Source: Thermogemmatispora onikobensis (GTDB taxonomy: Bacteria; Chloroflexota; Ktedonobacteria; Ktedonobacterales; Ktedonobacteraceae). From it: a stretch of DNA of 64,000 nt. Below the pieces are notes generated by a model. That model was not told where the DNA came from and searched no databases. It saw only the letters and a program-made list of their open reading frames with translations. The position numbers and the translations under genes are program-made. The stretch covers positions 1 to 64,000 of the forward strand of contig NZ_BDGT01000037.1 in the NCBI RefSeq assembly GCF_001748285.1, written 5' to 3'. Shown piece after piece: positions 9,077 through 17,691 of this stretch (positions are counted from its first letter, which is position 1; each line of letters opens with the position of its first letter).

Positions 9077-9958
9077 ATGCGCATCGCTGTCTGCCTGAAG
9101 CAGGCTCCTGACTGTAGTTCGGTCTATGTTGATCCCGTCAGCGGCGAGGTGGATAGGGAGCGCTTCGTTCAGACGTTGAACGCCGCTGATGCTTGTGCGC
9201 TGGAGGCAGCCCTGCGTTTGAAAGAGCAACGAGGCGGATCGGTTTTCGCTCTCACGTTGGGACCAGACGAGAGCGATGAGGTGCTGCGCGTCGCTTTAGC
9301 GATGGGGGCCGATACCGTCGAACGCCTCTGGCATCCGAGCGCTGTCGATTGGGGTCCGCTAAGGATTGCAGCCGCCCTGGCAGCGCGCTTGCGCGCTGAC
9401 TCTTCTTCCTTGCCCGACTTGATCTTCTGCGGGGAACAGAGCAGCGACTGGGCCTCCGGGACAGTGGGGCCAGCGCTGGCCGCCTACCTGGGTTTGCCCC
9501 AAATTACGGGTGTGATCGGGCTGGAGCCGCAGCAAGACCCTTCTGGCCAGCTCCTTCTACGGGTCACTCGCCGTCTCGAGCGTGGCTATCGCGAGCGGTT
9601 GCTGGCCAGGCTCCCCCTGTTGCTCACGGTTCATGAGACGCTCAACGAGCCGCGCTATCCTTCGTTGCCTGCCCATCTAGCAGCGTTGCAAGCTACGATC
9701 ACTGTGCGCGATCCGCTGAGTCTGCCTCAGTTTGTCACTGATGAGGAGGCAGAGGAGACAACAATCGTTGAGGTGCGAATGCCGCGTCCACGGCCACATC
9801 GCCTGTCTATTCCCGATAGTCAGCTAAGTCCTTTTGAGCGCATTGGAGAGATCGTCTCTGGTGGTACGTCCCGGCGGCAGACTCGTCTGGTCGAGGGGCA
9901 GCCAGAAGAGCTGGCCCATGAATTGGTGCGCTTTCTGAGGGAACGAGGCTTTGTTTGA
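9077..9958 (+). CDS. fixA: Electron transfer flavoprotein beta subunit (FixA/EtfB)
   Basis: A 293-residue ETF beta subunit: MRIAVCLKQAPD..., then DACALEAALRLKEQ and LTLGPDESDEVLRVALAMGAD (nucleotide site), and IFCGEQSSDWASGTVGPALAAYLGLPQIT, a family hallmark. The ATG follows a textbook AAAGGAGAG at 9066-9073; the frame extends upstream over fixX but without another ribosome site. It is the partner of FixB at 4851. Gene order here is B-(MDR)-C-X-A rather than A-B-C-X. Confidence 0.9.
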   Translation: MRIAVCLKQAPDCSSVYVDPVSGEVDRERFVQTLNAADACALEAALRLKEQRGGSVFALTLGPDESDEVLRVALAMGADTVERLWHPSAVDWGPLRIAAALAARLRADSSSLPDLIFCGEQSSDWASGTVGPALAAYLGLPQITGVIGLEPQQDPSGQLLLRVTRRLERGYRERLLARLPLLLTVHETLNEPRYPSLPAHLAALQATITVRDPLSLPQFVTDEEAEETTIVEVRMPRPRPHRLSIPDSQLSPFERIGEIVSGGTSRRQTRLVEGQPEELAHELVRFLRERGFV

Positions 9959-10096
9959 AGAAGCTGTTCGCTGCCTGTTCATCTAGAGCAGAGGACGAGC
10001 AAGCTGTGGCAAGGATCACCCCCACTGTCCTGGCGGGGCATATGCTCCGCCAGGAGTGAGGGATTGTCTGTCTCCATCCCCAGGGCTGGGACTGGC

Positions 10097-12490
10097 TCAG
10101 GGTGTGACCCCCAGGTCCTTACGGATAAGAAGCCCCATCGGATAATAGCCGGCGTCCTCTCCTATGGGCTGACGCTGCCACCACCAGGCCCAGATGCGTT
10201 CGGCGGCCAGCACTGGATTGAAGTGCGCCCCCGGCGGCGGATTGTCTCCATAGCTGAGCCACAGCAGCGGCCCTACTCCAACATAGGGGGCCGGCGGCCC
10301 ACATTGCTGCTTGGCGCTGGGAATGCAGGGAGGCGGCATGTAACCCTGATCCCACCACGAGCGCATCTGATACTGATGATAGAGGTAATCGCCATTGGGG
10401 CCAGCGTATTGCTGTGGGAGACCGTTGGCGATACTATCGCCCCCCGCAATGATAACAGGAATGTTTTTAGCTATGGCCGGGCAGCCATTGGGATACTCCA
10501 GACAAACGTTGGGATAGTCGCGCAGGTACCAGATCAGCGGCCAGGTTGCATCATCGGTGAGTCCGATGGCGAGCTGATGGCGACCGCCATCCAGCTTGCG
10601 ATCCAGCTCGTCAATCTTGGCCATCACCCTGTTTACATCCACCGTCGTCTGCACATAAATCAGCATCTCATGCGGCGCATCCGCCTCGTAGACATACGTC
10701 ACTTCGTACATATTGTGCACCGTCGGCACCAGCAACACTATCCCCGCCAACACCGTCAGCAGCCCCCACTCCAGCCTCCCTCTCCCCCCTCTCTCCTCCC
10801 TCGGCTCCCACTCCTCTCTCCTCTCTCGCCAGCGCTTCCAGCCTTCCTGCAGCCAGCTCACCACCAGCTGCACCCCCGGCTCCAGGCCAATCCCCGCCAG
10901 CAGCAGCAACGGCAAAGTGATATGGATCGTCAACCACGGCATCTTCTCCGCCGCCCACGAGTACAGCACCAGGTTCCCCACGCACCAGTACACCAGCCAC
11001 AACCGCAGCCGCGTCGGCCTCAGCAAACAGCGCACCAGTCCCACTATCCCAAAGACCACCCCCACCTGCTCATAGAGCGGGATCAGCAGCAGATAGTAGT
11101 ACCACGGCTGCCCTCCTCGCGCAACCTGCTGCTGCTCAAGCCAGTAGTAGATACCGGCCCAGATGCCATCGCCAATGCCGCCCCTGATATTGGTAAAGAG
11201 GACCGTAAAGAGGACCAGGAAGACGGCCCAGAAGAGCAAGAGCCCAAAGAACCAGTGCGTCCAGGGCATCTTCACCAGCGTCGCCAGCACCGGCTGCCTC
11301 TCCTCATCCACCCAGCGCGCGAGACCACGCCGCTGCCGTTGACGAGCTGCCTCCACTGCCGCCTCCCCCTGGAACATCTCCCGCAGCAAGATCACCAACA
11401 CCACCAGACCCAAAGCGATGCCCAGCCAGGGAATCACCTGCACGGTGCGATCCTTCAACGCTGCCACGAAGGCGTCGGATACTTGTTGATGGGTTGTAAT
11501 GTAGATCGAGAGATTATGAAGCCAGCGGAAGAGCAGGAGCGCCACCACTCCACCGATCAGGGCATAGGCCAGCAGCAGTAACGGCGCCCACGTCCTCGGC
11601 AGCCAGCCCGGCTCTCCCTCCACCTTCTCCCTCAGTCCCCAACGACTCCCCAGCTCCCATACCAGCACTCCCCCCCCATAGCTGCCCACCACCGCTATCG
11701 TCAAAAACGTCGCCTCCTTCGTCGCATACGACAACGCCAAGCCCAGCACCCCCACCAGCAGCCAGCCCAGCTTCCTCTCTTGCCCATACCTCACCAGTCC
11801 CACCACCAGCAACAGCGTGAAGCAAGCCATGTAGATATCCTCGCGCGCAAACCGCGAGTAGTACACCAGGCTCGGCGACACCGCCAGCAGCACCGTCGCC
11901 AGCCAGGCCGCTAGCCGCCCTAGCGAACGCCTCAACAGATACGGCAGCCCCACCATCACCGTTCCCAGCGTCGCCGCCAGCAGACGCACCGTCGTCGTAT
12001 TCACCCCGTTATCGGGCACACCCACCAGCTGCGCCAGCTTGTAGACCAACGCCATCGCATGAAACTGAAATGGTCCATGCAACAGCGGGTCATAGTGATA
12101 GCAATCGCCGAAGGCGAAACAATGCTCCCAGTTCGCAAGCTGATTCATCAGCTGAAGGGAGAAGTAGGCGTGGAGACTCTCATCGTGGTGCAGCGGGCGG
12201 ACTCCCAGATCCCAGAAGCGCAACACTGCCGCCACCACCAACACCACCCCATACGCCACCCACTCTAGAATCTGCCCACGGCTAACGGTTTTCGCCCGGT
12301 CAGCACCACCACGAGCCTGAGAGAGAGGCTGGTCATCCTGACCTGCTTCGACAGGCTGCACAGCTTCTTGCGTGCTCACAGGCGTATTCTCCTGCTCTTG
12401 AATCTCAACGGGCAGCTGTTGAGACCCAGATGACGTTGCCTCAGCGCATTCTTCAGCAGGAGATCGCGCATGCTCTCCTTTCAAGTCCAA
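10097..12490 (-). CDS. Agl23-like (TIGR03663-type) polytopic membrane protein, copy B
   Basis: A 797-residue integral membrane protein with GT39/PMT-like N-terminus. VLRFWDLGVRPLHHDESLHAYFS places the acidic catalytic-type motif in the first extracytoplasmic loop. About a dozen hydrophobic segments follow and then a ~200-residue extracytoplasmic C-terminus. The ~75-residue hydrophilic N-tail is poorly conserved with copy A. The start is TTG 12490, preceded by AAGGAGA six bases upstream; GTG 12379 is an alternative. Family members co-occur with DUF2298 proteins in Chloroflexi and Archaea and are linked to glycan assembly on lipid carriers. It is last of four minus-strand genes and nearly identical in DNA over long blocks to copy A. 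Confidence 0.85.
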   Translation of the reverse strand: MDLKGEHARSPAEECAEATSSGSQQLPVEIQEQENTPVSTQEAVQPVEAGQDDQPLSQARGGADRAKTVSRGQILEWVAYGVVLVVAAVLRFWDLGVRPLHHDESLHAYFSLQLMNQLANWEHCFAFGDCYHYDPLLHGPFQFHAMALVYKLAQLVGVPDNGVNTTTVRLLAATLGTVMVGLPYLLRRSLGRLAAWLATVLLAVSPSLVYYSRFAREDIYMACFTLLLVVGLVRYGQERKLGWLLVGVLGLALSYATKEATFLTIAVVGSYGGGVLVWELGSRWGLREKVEGEPGWLPRTWAPLLLLAYALIGGVVALLLFRWLHNLSIYITTHQQVSDAFVAALKDRTVQVIPWLGIALGLVVLVILLREMFQGEAAVEAARQRQRRGLARWVDEERQPVLATLVKMPWTHWFFGLLLFWAVFLVLFTVLFTNIRGGIGDGIWAGIYYWLEQQQVARGGQPWYYYLLLIPLYEQVGVVFGIVGLVRCLLRPTRLRLWLVYWCVGNLVLYSWAAEKMPWLTIHITLPLLLLAGIGLEPGVQLVVSWLQEGWKRWRERREEWEPREERGGRGRLEWGLLTVLAGIVLLVPTVHNMYEVTYVYEADAPHEMLIYVQTTVDVNRVMAKIDELDRKLDGGRHQLAIGLTDDATWPLIWYLRDYPNVCLEYPNGCPAIAKNIPVIIAGGDSIANGLPQQYAGPNGDYLYHQYQMRSWWDQGYMPPPCIPSAKQQCGPPAPYVGVGPLLWLSYGDNPPPGAHFNPVLAAERIWAWWWQRQPIGEDAGYYPMGLLIRKDLGVTP

Positions 12491-12597
12491 GTGAGGTCTC
12501 CTTCCAGCGTAGAGTCAAAGTTGGTACTGCCTGATTCAGCCTTTCCCGCGTCAGGCCCCGTTCTACTCACTCAAGGCCCTTATTGGGTGCTGGCCAC

Positions 12598-14931
12598 TCA
12601 TGGAGCAACACCCAGGCCCTTCTTAATAAAGAGGCCCATATCGTAAGCACCATCGGTCGCCCCAAAGGGCTGGCGCTGCCACCACCAGGCCCAGATGCGT
12701 TCGGCGGCCAGCACTGGATTGAAGTGCGCCCCCGGCGGCGGATTGTCTCCATAGCTGAGCCACAGCAGCGGCCCTACTCCCCCCCAGGTTTGCTGTCCTG
12801 CGCAATTATCGTTAGCCTTGCTCGGCAGACACGGGGGCGGTTTATAGCCTTCATCCCACCACGTACGCATGTGGTACTGATGGAAAAGATAGGCGCCCGT
12901 ATGCGTGGCGGTATCAGCATACTGGGTCTCAGCCAGATAGAGATTGTCCCCCCCGGCAATAATGACAGGGTAGCTACTGGGATTAGGGCAATCTGCAGGG
13001 TAATTATAGCAGGCATGGGGATAGTCGCGCAGGTACCAGATAAAAGGCCAGATTGCATCGTTCATGACGCCGATGGCGAGCTGATGGCGACCGCCATCCA
13101 GCTTGCGATCCAGCTCGTCAATCTTGGCCATCACCCTGTTTACATCCACCGTCGTCTGCACATAAATCAGCATCTCATGCGGCGCATCCGCCTCGTAGAC
13201 ATACGTCACTTCGTACATATTGTGCACCGTCGGCACCAGCAACACTATCCCCGCCAACACCGTCAGCAGCCCCCACTCCAGCCTCCCTCTCCCCCCTCTC
13301 TCCTCCCTCGGCTCCCACTCCTCTCTCCTCTCTCGCCAGCGCTTCCAGCCTTCCTGCAGCCAGCTCGCCACCAGCTGTACCCCCGGCTCCAGGCCAATCC
13401 CCGCCAGCAGCAGCAACGGCAAAGTGATATGGATCGTCAACCACGGCATCTTCTCCGCCGCCCACGAGTACAGCACCAGGTTCCCCACGCACCAGTACAC
13501 CAGCCACAACCGCAGCCGCGTCGGCTTCAGCAAACAGCGCACCAGTCCCACTATCCCAAAGACCACCCCCACCTGCTCATAGAGCGGGATCAGCAGCAGA
13601 TAGTAGTACCACGGCTGCCCTCCTCGCGCGACAGCAATCTGCTCGATCCAATAGTACAGACCCCCCCAGATACCATCACCAATGCCAGCCCTGACATTGG
13701 TAAAGAGGACCGTAAAGAGGACCAGGAAGACGGCCCAGAAGAGCAAGAGCCCAAAGAACCAGTGCGTCCAGGGCATCTTCACCAGCGTCGCCAGCACCGG
13801 CTGCCTCTCCTCATCCACCCAGCGCGCCAGTCGCAAACGCCATCCTCCACGGCCAGCCTTCACTGCCGCCTCCCCCTGGAACATCTCCCGCAGCAAGATC
13901 ACCAACACCACCAGACCCAGCGCCACCCCTAGCCAGGGGACGACCAGGGACGTATCGTCCTTCAGCACAGCGACAAATTCATCGGAGACGCCCTGGTGAG
14001 CAGCAATATAGAACGAGAGATTATGTAGCCAACCCAGAAGCCATTTGGCCAGAACGGCCCCGACCAGAGCATAGGCCAGCAGCAGCAACGGCGCCCACGT
14101 CCTCGGCAGCCAGCCCGGCTCTCCCTCCACCTTCTCCCTCAGTCCCCAACGACTCCCCAGCTCCCATACCAGCACTCCCCCCCCATAGCTGCCCACCACC
14201 GCTATCGTCAAAAACGTCGCCTCCTTCGTCGCATACGACAACGCCAAGCCCAGCACCCCCACCAGCAGCCAGCCCAGCTTCCTCTCTTGCCCATACCTCA
14301 CCAGTCCCACCACCAGCAACAGCGTGAAGCAGGCCATGTAGATATCCTCGCGCGCAAACCGCGAGTAGTACACCAGGCTCGGCGACACCGCCAGCAGCAC
14401 CGTCGCCAGCCAGGCCGCTAGCCGCCCTAGCGAACGCCTCAGCAGATACGGCAGCCCCACCATCACCGTTCCCAGCGTCGCCGCCAGCAGACGCACCGTC
14501 GTCGTATTCACCCCGTTATCGGGCACACCCACCAGCTGCGCCAGCTTGTAGACCAACGCCATCGCATGAAACTGAAATGGTCCATGCAACAGCGGGTCAT
14601 AGTGGTAGCTCAAGATATTCAGCGACAGCTGAAGGGAGAAGTAGGCGTGGAGACTCTCATCGTGGTGCAGCGGGCGGACTCCCAGATCCCAGAAGCGCAA
14701 CACTGCCGCCACCACCAACACCACCCCATACGCCACCCACTCCAGAATCTGGCTGCGGGACGGTCTTTGACGGCGCATAGCACGTCCGGGAGGCCAGTGA
14801 CTCGCCATCCTCTCCTGTTCAAGCGAGTCCGTCTGCTCAGCAACCACTCCAGCCAGCAGCTCGCTCTGATCCGACTGACTATCTACAGGCTGATGCTCAA
14901 ACCTCTTCAAATTCAAGGCCCAACTCCTCAT
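12598..14931 (-). CDS. Agl23-like (TIGR03663-type) polytopic membrane protein, copy A
   Basis: A 777-residue paralogue of the next gene downstream, with the same PLHHDESLHAYFS motif, the same membrane segments and an extracytoplasmic C-terminal domain ending PPGAHFNPVLAAERIWAWWW. Differences cluster in the N-tail, in a ten-residue insertion after LHAYFSLQL that copy B has and this copy lacks, in two or three loops, and in a stretch near the C-terminus. The gene starts 31 bases after the DUF2298 gene stops and ends 107 bases before copy B, consistent with an operon. A GT-C-fold role on an undecaprenyl- or dolichyl-type substrate is inferred from the family, not shown. Confidence 0.86.
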   Translation of the reverse strand: MRSWALNLKRFEHQPVDSQSDQSELLAGVVAEQTDSLEQERMASHWPPGRAMRRQRPSRSQILEWVAYGVVLVVAAVLRFWDLGVRPLHHDESLHAYFSLQLSLNILSYHYDPLLHGPFQFHAMALVYKLAQLVGVPDNGVNTTTVRLLAATLGTVMVGLPYLLRRSLGRLAAWLATVLLAVSPSLVYYSRFAREDIYMACFTLLLVVGLVRYGQERKLGWLLVGVLGLALSYATKEATFLTIAVVGSYGGGVLVWELGSRWGLREKVEGEPGWLPRTWAPLLLLAYALVGAVLAKWLLGWLHNLSFYIAAHQGVSDEFVAVLKDDTSLVVPWLGVALGLVVLVILLREMFQGEAAVKAGRGGWRLRLARWVDEERQPVLATLVKMPWTHWFFGLLLFWAVFLVLFTVLFTNVRAGIGDGIWGGLYYWIEQIAVARGGQPWYYYLLLIPLYEQVGVVFGIVGLVRCLLKPTRLRLWLVYWCVGNLVLYSWAAEKMPWLTIHITLPLLLLAGIGLEPGVQLVASWLQEGWKRWRERREEWEPREERGGRGRLEWGLLTVLAGIVLLVPTVHNMYEVTYVYEADAPHEMLIYVQTTVDVNRVMAKIDELDRKLDGGRHQLAIGVMNDAIWPFIWYLRDYPHACYNYPADCPNPSSYPVIIAGGDNLYLAETQYADTATHTGAYLFHQYHMRTWWDEGYKPPPCLPSKANDNCAGQQTWGGVGPLLWLSYGDNPPPGAHFNPVLAAERIWAWWWQRQPFGATDGAYDMGLFIKKGLGVAP

Positions 14932-14962
14932 ACAACCTTCACCGGAAGAGCGGAGGTCACCC

Positions 14963-17344
14963 CTATGACAGCACGACCTTATAGATTGTCACACCCTCAG
15001 CGGAGTAGACGACCTGTAAGAACGAAGGGAAGTGACCAAGATTGATCGTCTGATACTTCGCCAACTCCAGCGGTCCCACATAGACATAGGTCACATGATA
15101 AAGCGTCAGCAGCGAGCGGACAACATTGGCTTGAGGACTGGTATAGATCGTTGCTACATCGCTGGCTCGTCGGTTAAAATCGGCGGCATAGGCCAGATTA
15201 TTCAACCAATTCACCCGCCACTGATACTCATGGCCAACCCAGCCCATAATGGTCGGCAAGCCAGTAAAGGCCGAGACATGAGCGTAGTCGCTATAGTCCG
15301 GGCCAACCGCCTCCACAATGACAGGGTCGCCATCGACATGGGTATTCAGCCAGCGAATCGCTGCATAATCGCTGGGATCGGTCTGGGAAAGATAGGTCAG
15401 CCCATCCAGGCTATTGCTCCGTTGCGCGAAATGCTCTGTGCGGGCATAGCTTCCGGCCACTGGATAGACCGCTCCAGCCAGCAACAAGAGGCAAAGGGCC
15501 GCCGTCCACACCACCTGCAGACCCTCGGACAGCAGACGCTGCAGCGGCGCCACCATCTCCCCAGGACGCAGGGCCTCCAGGATAAAGAAGAGAGCAGCCC
15601 CACAGGCAATTGAGAGCTGAGCCCACGACTGGAAATAAAACTTAAAGACCGTATTCATGCGTGGGTAGCTATCGGCAAAAACATCGCGCAGATAGAACAC
15701 CTCACAGCCGGCCACCAGAGCAAAAGCCAGCGAGCCAAGCAACAGGGTAAAAGCCAAGGCCCTATCGCGCAGGTGAGAGAGGACCAGAACAGCCCCCACT
15801 GCCGCCAGAACGCCCGCCGCCACAAATGTACCGCTATTGCGCATCAGAAGCAGCGTCAGCAGGCCCAGCAGAGCAATCACCCAGAAGCTCAACCACTGAG
15901 CGCTGAAGCGCACCAACCACTTGAGCCAACCGGGAGCAGAAGCAGCCGAGGTCTCTTCCTTCTCCGTGGCGGCCTCCTCCTCAGCAAAGGCGGGCAATCT
16001 GGCCACACCCGCCACCAGCAGAGAGAGAAAGACGAAAGCGAACAGGCCATAGATCAGAATCTCTTGGCCCGGGGACGAGCGATCAGCAGGACCAACCACC
16101 CCGATTCCCTGAGATGGCGACACAAAGCTCAAATAGAAAGGCAAATAGAAGGCCAGCGAGAGAATGATCAGGGGAATCGCCGCCGCAGCAACATCCACCA
16201 GGAATGTCCCCCGGAAGCGGCGCCCATGAATCAACCACTGTTGTAGAGCAATACAGACCAGGGTCAGGCCCAGATAGGTCGGATAATCCCAACCATTCAT
16301 CGTGAAGAGGGCCCCGATGACCAGTGCTGTCGCGCCCAGGGTCAACGGCAGACGCCAGCCACGTCCAAAGATGAAGATCCCCAGCCCCTCACGTTCCAGG
16401 AAGAGATTGAAAGCCAAAGCGATCGCCAGAATCGTGAACGCCAGAGCCAGCACATGGGCATGGAAGCAGGAAAGCAGAAAGCTGAAAGCGGGGAATTCAT
16501 TGATCGTCTTATCAACCACCCGTGAGGGGGCAAACCAATCGAACTGACTGAGGTCGCCATGATCACGCCACCACTGCTGCGTTGCGGCCAGATTGCCCAG
16601 TATCAAACCGAGCGCCATTGTCAGCAGTCCGTAAGGGATAGCTGCCGTCAGGCGCGGGAAAGTCTGAGCTGGCGCCTCAGCACGTCCATCATCAGGGGGT
16701 AAGCCAGCAGCACGGGCATGCCTGGCCCAGGCGATGATATTGCAGGTCACGCCGAAGAGGTTCACCGCCGTCAGCCCGAAGAAGACACAGATCCCTGTAT
16801 TAAAAGCGATAGACGGGGATTGTCCCAGCAGCTTTGCCAGTACCACGATCGTAAAGTGAGCGTAGTAGTAGTAATTGATCGGGTAGCCAGCATACCACAT
16901 ATCATTTGGCGGTAGATGAGGACTGCGCATAATTGCAGCAATAAAGCCCTCATCCATGAACATCTCAAAGCCGCGGATATCAGGGCCATAGGAGCGAATC
17001 CAGCCGAGCAAAAAGACCATGCCCAGGAAGACCAGCTCGCAACCGACCAGATAGACCACATTCGCACGCACCAGCTTGAAGAGCGTCGCACGCATCAGCA
17101 GCAGGCCCGCAAGAGCAGGGATCAGCAGCAGCACGAAGACGCCGGCGATGAAGGCGCGGCTGAAGGGCCACGAATGGACGCACATCAAAGGCAGCCACAC
17201 ACAGAAAGCGAAGAGCGCCAGCGCCAGGGCCTTGCTAAAGGCCCAGCCGCGGTCTGGGAGGTTGCACAAGACCGTGACAGTCAATGGCAGGCAGAGCAGG
17301 CCCAGCAGCTCCACCAACGCCCACATCAAGAGCAAGTCAAGCAT
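14963..17344 (-). CDS. DUF2298 / Chlor_Arch_YYY integral membrane protein
   Basis: A 793-residue, strongly hydrophobic protein with roughly 15-18 predicted membrane segments. The family's tyrosine-run motif is present as YPINYYYYAHF (~145-160), preceded by DEGFIAAIMRSPHLPPNDMWYAG. These belong to the Chlor_Arch_YYY family (TIGR03662, DUF2298), which is sporadic in Archaea and Chloroflexi and typically encoded near Agl23-like genes, as here. Function is not established; a GT-C-like or flippase-associated glycan role fits the neighbours. It contains a ~35-residue Glu/Ala-rich cytoplasmic loop (EEEAATEKEETSAAS). The ribosome site is weak. Confidence 0.87.
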   Translation of the reverse strand: MLDLLLMWALVELLGLLCLPLTVTVLCNLPDRGWAFSKALALALFAFCVWLPLMCVHSWPFSRAFIAGVFVLLLIPALAGLLLMRATLFKLVRANVVYLVGCELVFLGMVFLLGWIRSYGPDIRGFEMFMDEGFIAAIMRSPHLPPNDMWYAGYPINYYYYAHFTIVVLAKLLGQSPSIAFNTGICVFFGLTAVNLFGVTCNIIAWARHARAAGLPPDDGRAEAPAQTFPRLTAAIPYGLLTMALGLILGNLAATQQWWRDHGDLSQFDWFAPSRVVDKTINEFPAFSFLLSCFHAHVLALAFTILAIALAFNLFLEREGLGIFIFGRGWRLPLTLGATALVIGALFTMNGWDYPTYLGLTLVCIALQQWLIHGRRFRGTFLVDVAAAAIPLIILSLAFYLPFYLSFVSPSQGIGVVGPADRSSPGQEILIYGLFAFVFLSLLVAGVARLPAFAEEEAATEKEETSAASAPGWLKWLVRFSAQWLSFWVIALLGLLTLLLMRNSGTFVAAGVLAAVGAVLVLSHLRDRALAFTLLLGSLAFALVAGCEVFYLRDVFADSYPRMNTVFKFYFQSWAQLSIACGAALFFILEALRPGEMVAPLQRLLSEGLQVVWTAALCLLLLAGAVYPVAGSYARTEHFAQRSNSLDGLTYLSQTDPSDYAAIRWLNTHVDGDPVIVEAVGPDYSDYAHVSAFTGLPTIMGWVGHEYQWRVNWLNNLAYAADFNRRASDVATIYTSPQANVVRSLLTLYHVTYVYVGPLELAKYQTINLGHFPSFLQVVYSAEGVTIYKVVLS

Positions 17345-17560
17345 AGGAATACTCGATCAGTACCACCATAGATTTCTCAGCTCCTGAGCCACCTCGTCAC
17401 CACCACCTGCAGGCACGAGCCATCTGGCGGCAGAGAATCCCTGAAGCCACCCACGCTCAGCTCGCCTGATCAGAACAAACACCCGCAAGCCACAGAGCCA
17501 CAGACCTGTACGCCAGCAGGCGGTCGGCAGCACTTCTGAGCCAGCGACCGGGTCCGGAGC

Positions 17561-17596
17561 CAGTAGGCCCCTCAGTAGGCCCCTCAGTAGGCCCCT
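17561..17596. repeat. Three tandem copies of a 12-base repeat
   Basis: CAGTAGGCCCCT occurs three times head to tail (17561-17572, 17573-17584, 17585-17596), followed by CAGCAG. It lies in the otherwise gene-free 17345-17691 gap between the GT39-type gene and the DUF2298 gene. Nothing else was recognised in that gap. Confidence 0.85.
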
Positions 17597-17691
17597 CAGC
17601 AGCTCTCACTGTCTCCAATTACCAACGAATCTAGCGCCCATTCTGTCCCGCAAGCGGCCTCACCCTGGGAGGATAGAGAACCCAACGTTGA

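Noticed and set aside
10064-11581. Plus-strand frame of 505 codons, Pro/Gln/His-rich, and its twin at 12583-13932
   Set aside because: Both are antisense of the Agl23-like genes; their similarity to each other only reflects the duplicated DNA, and the composition is unlike a real protein.
12373-12471. ATG after an AAAGGAGAG near the start of Agl23 copy B (32-codon frame)
   Set aside because: The spacing between ribosome site and ATG is too short and the frame is out of phase with the membrane protein; TTG 12490 with AAGGAGA six bases upstream fits better.
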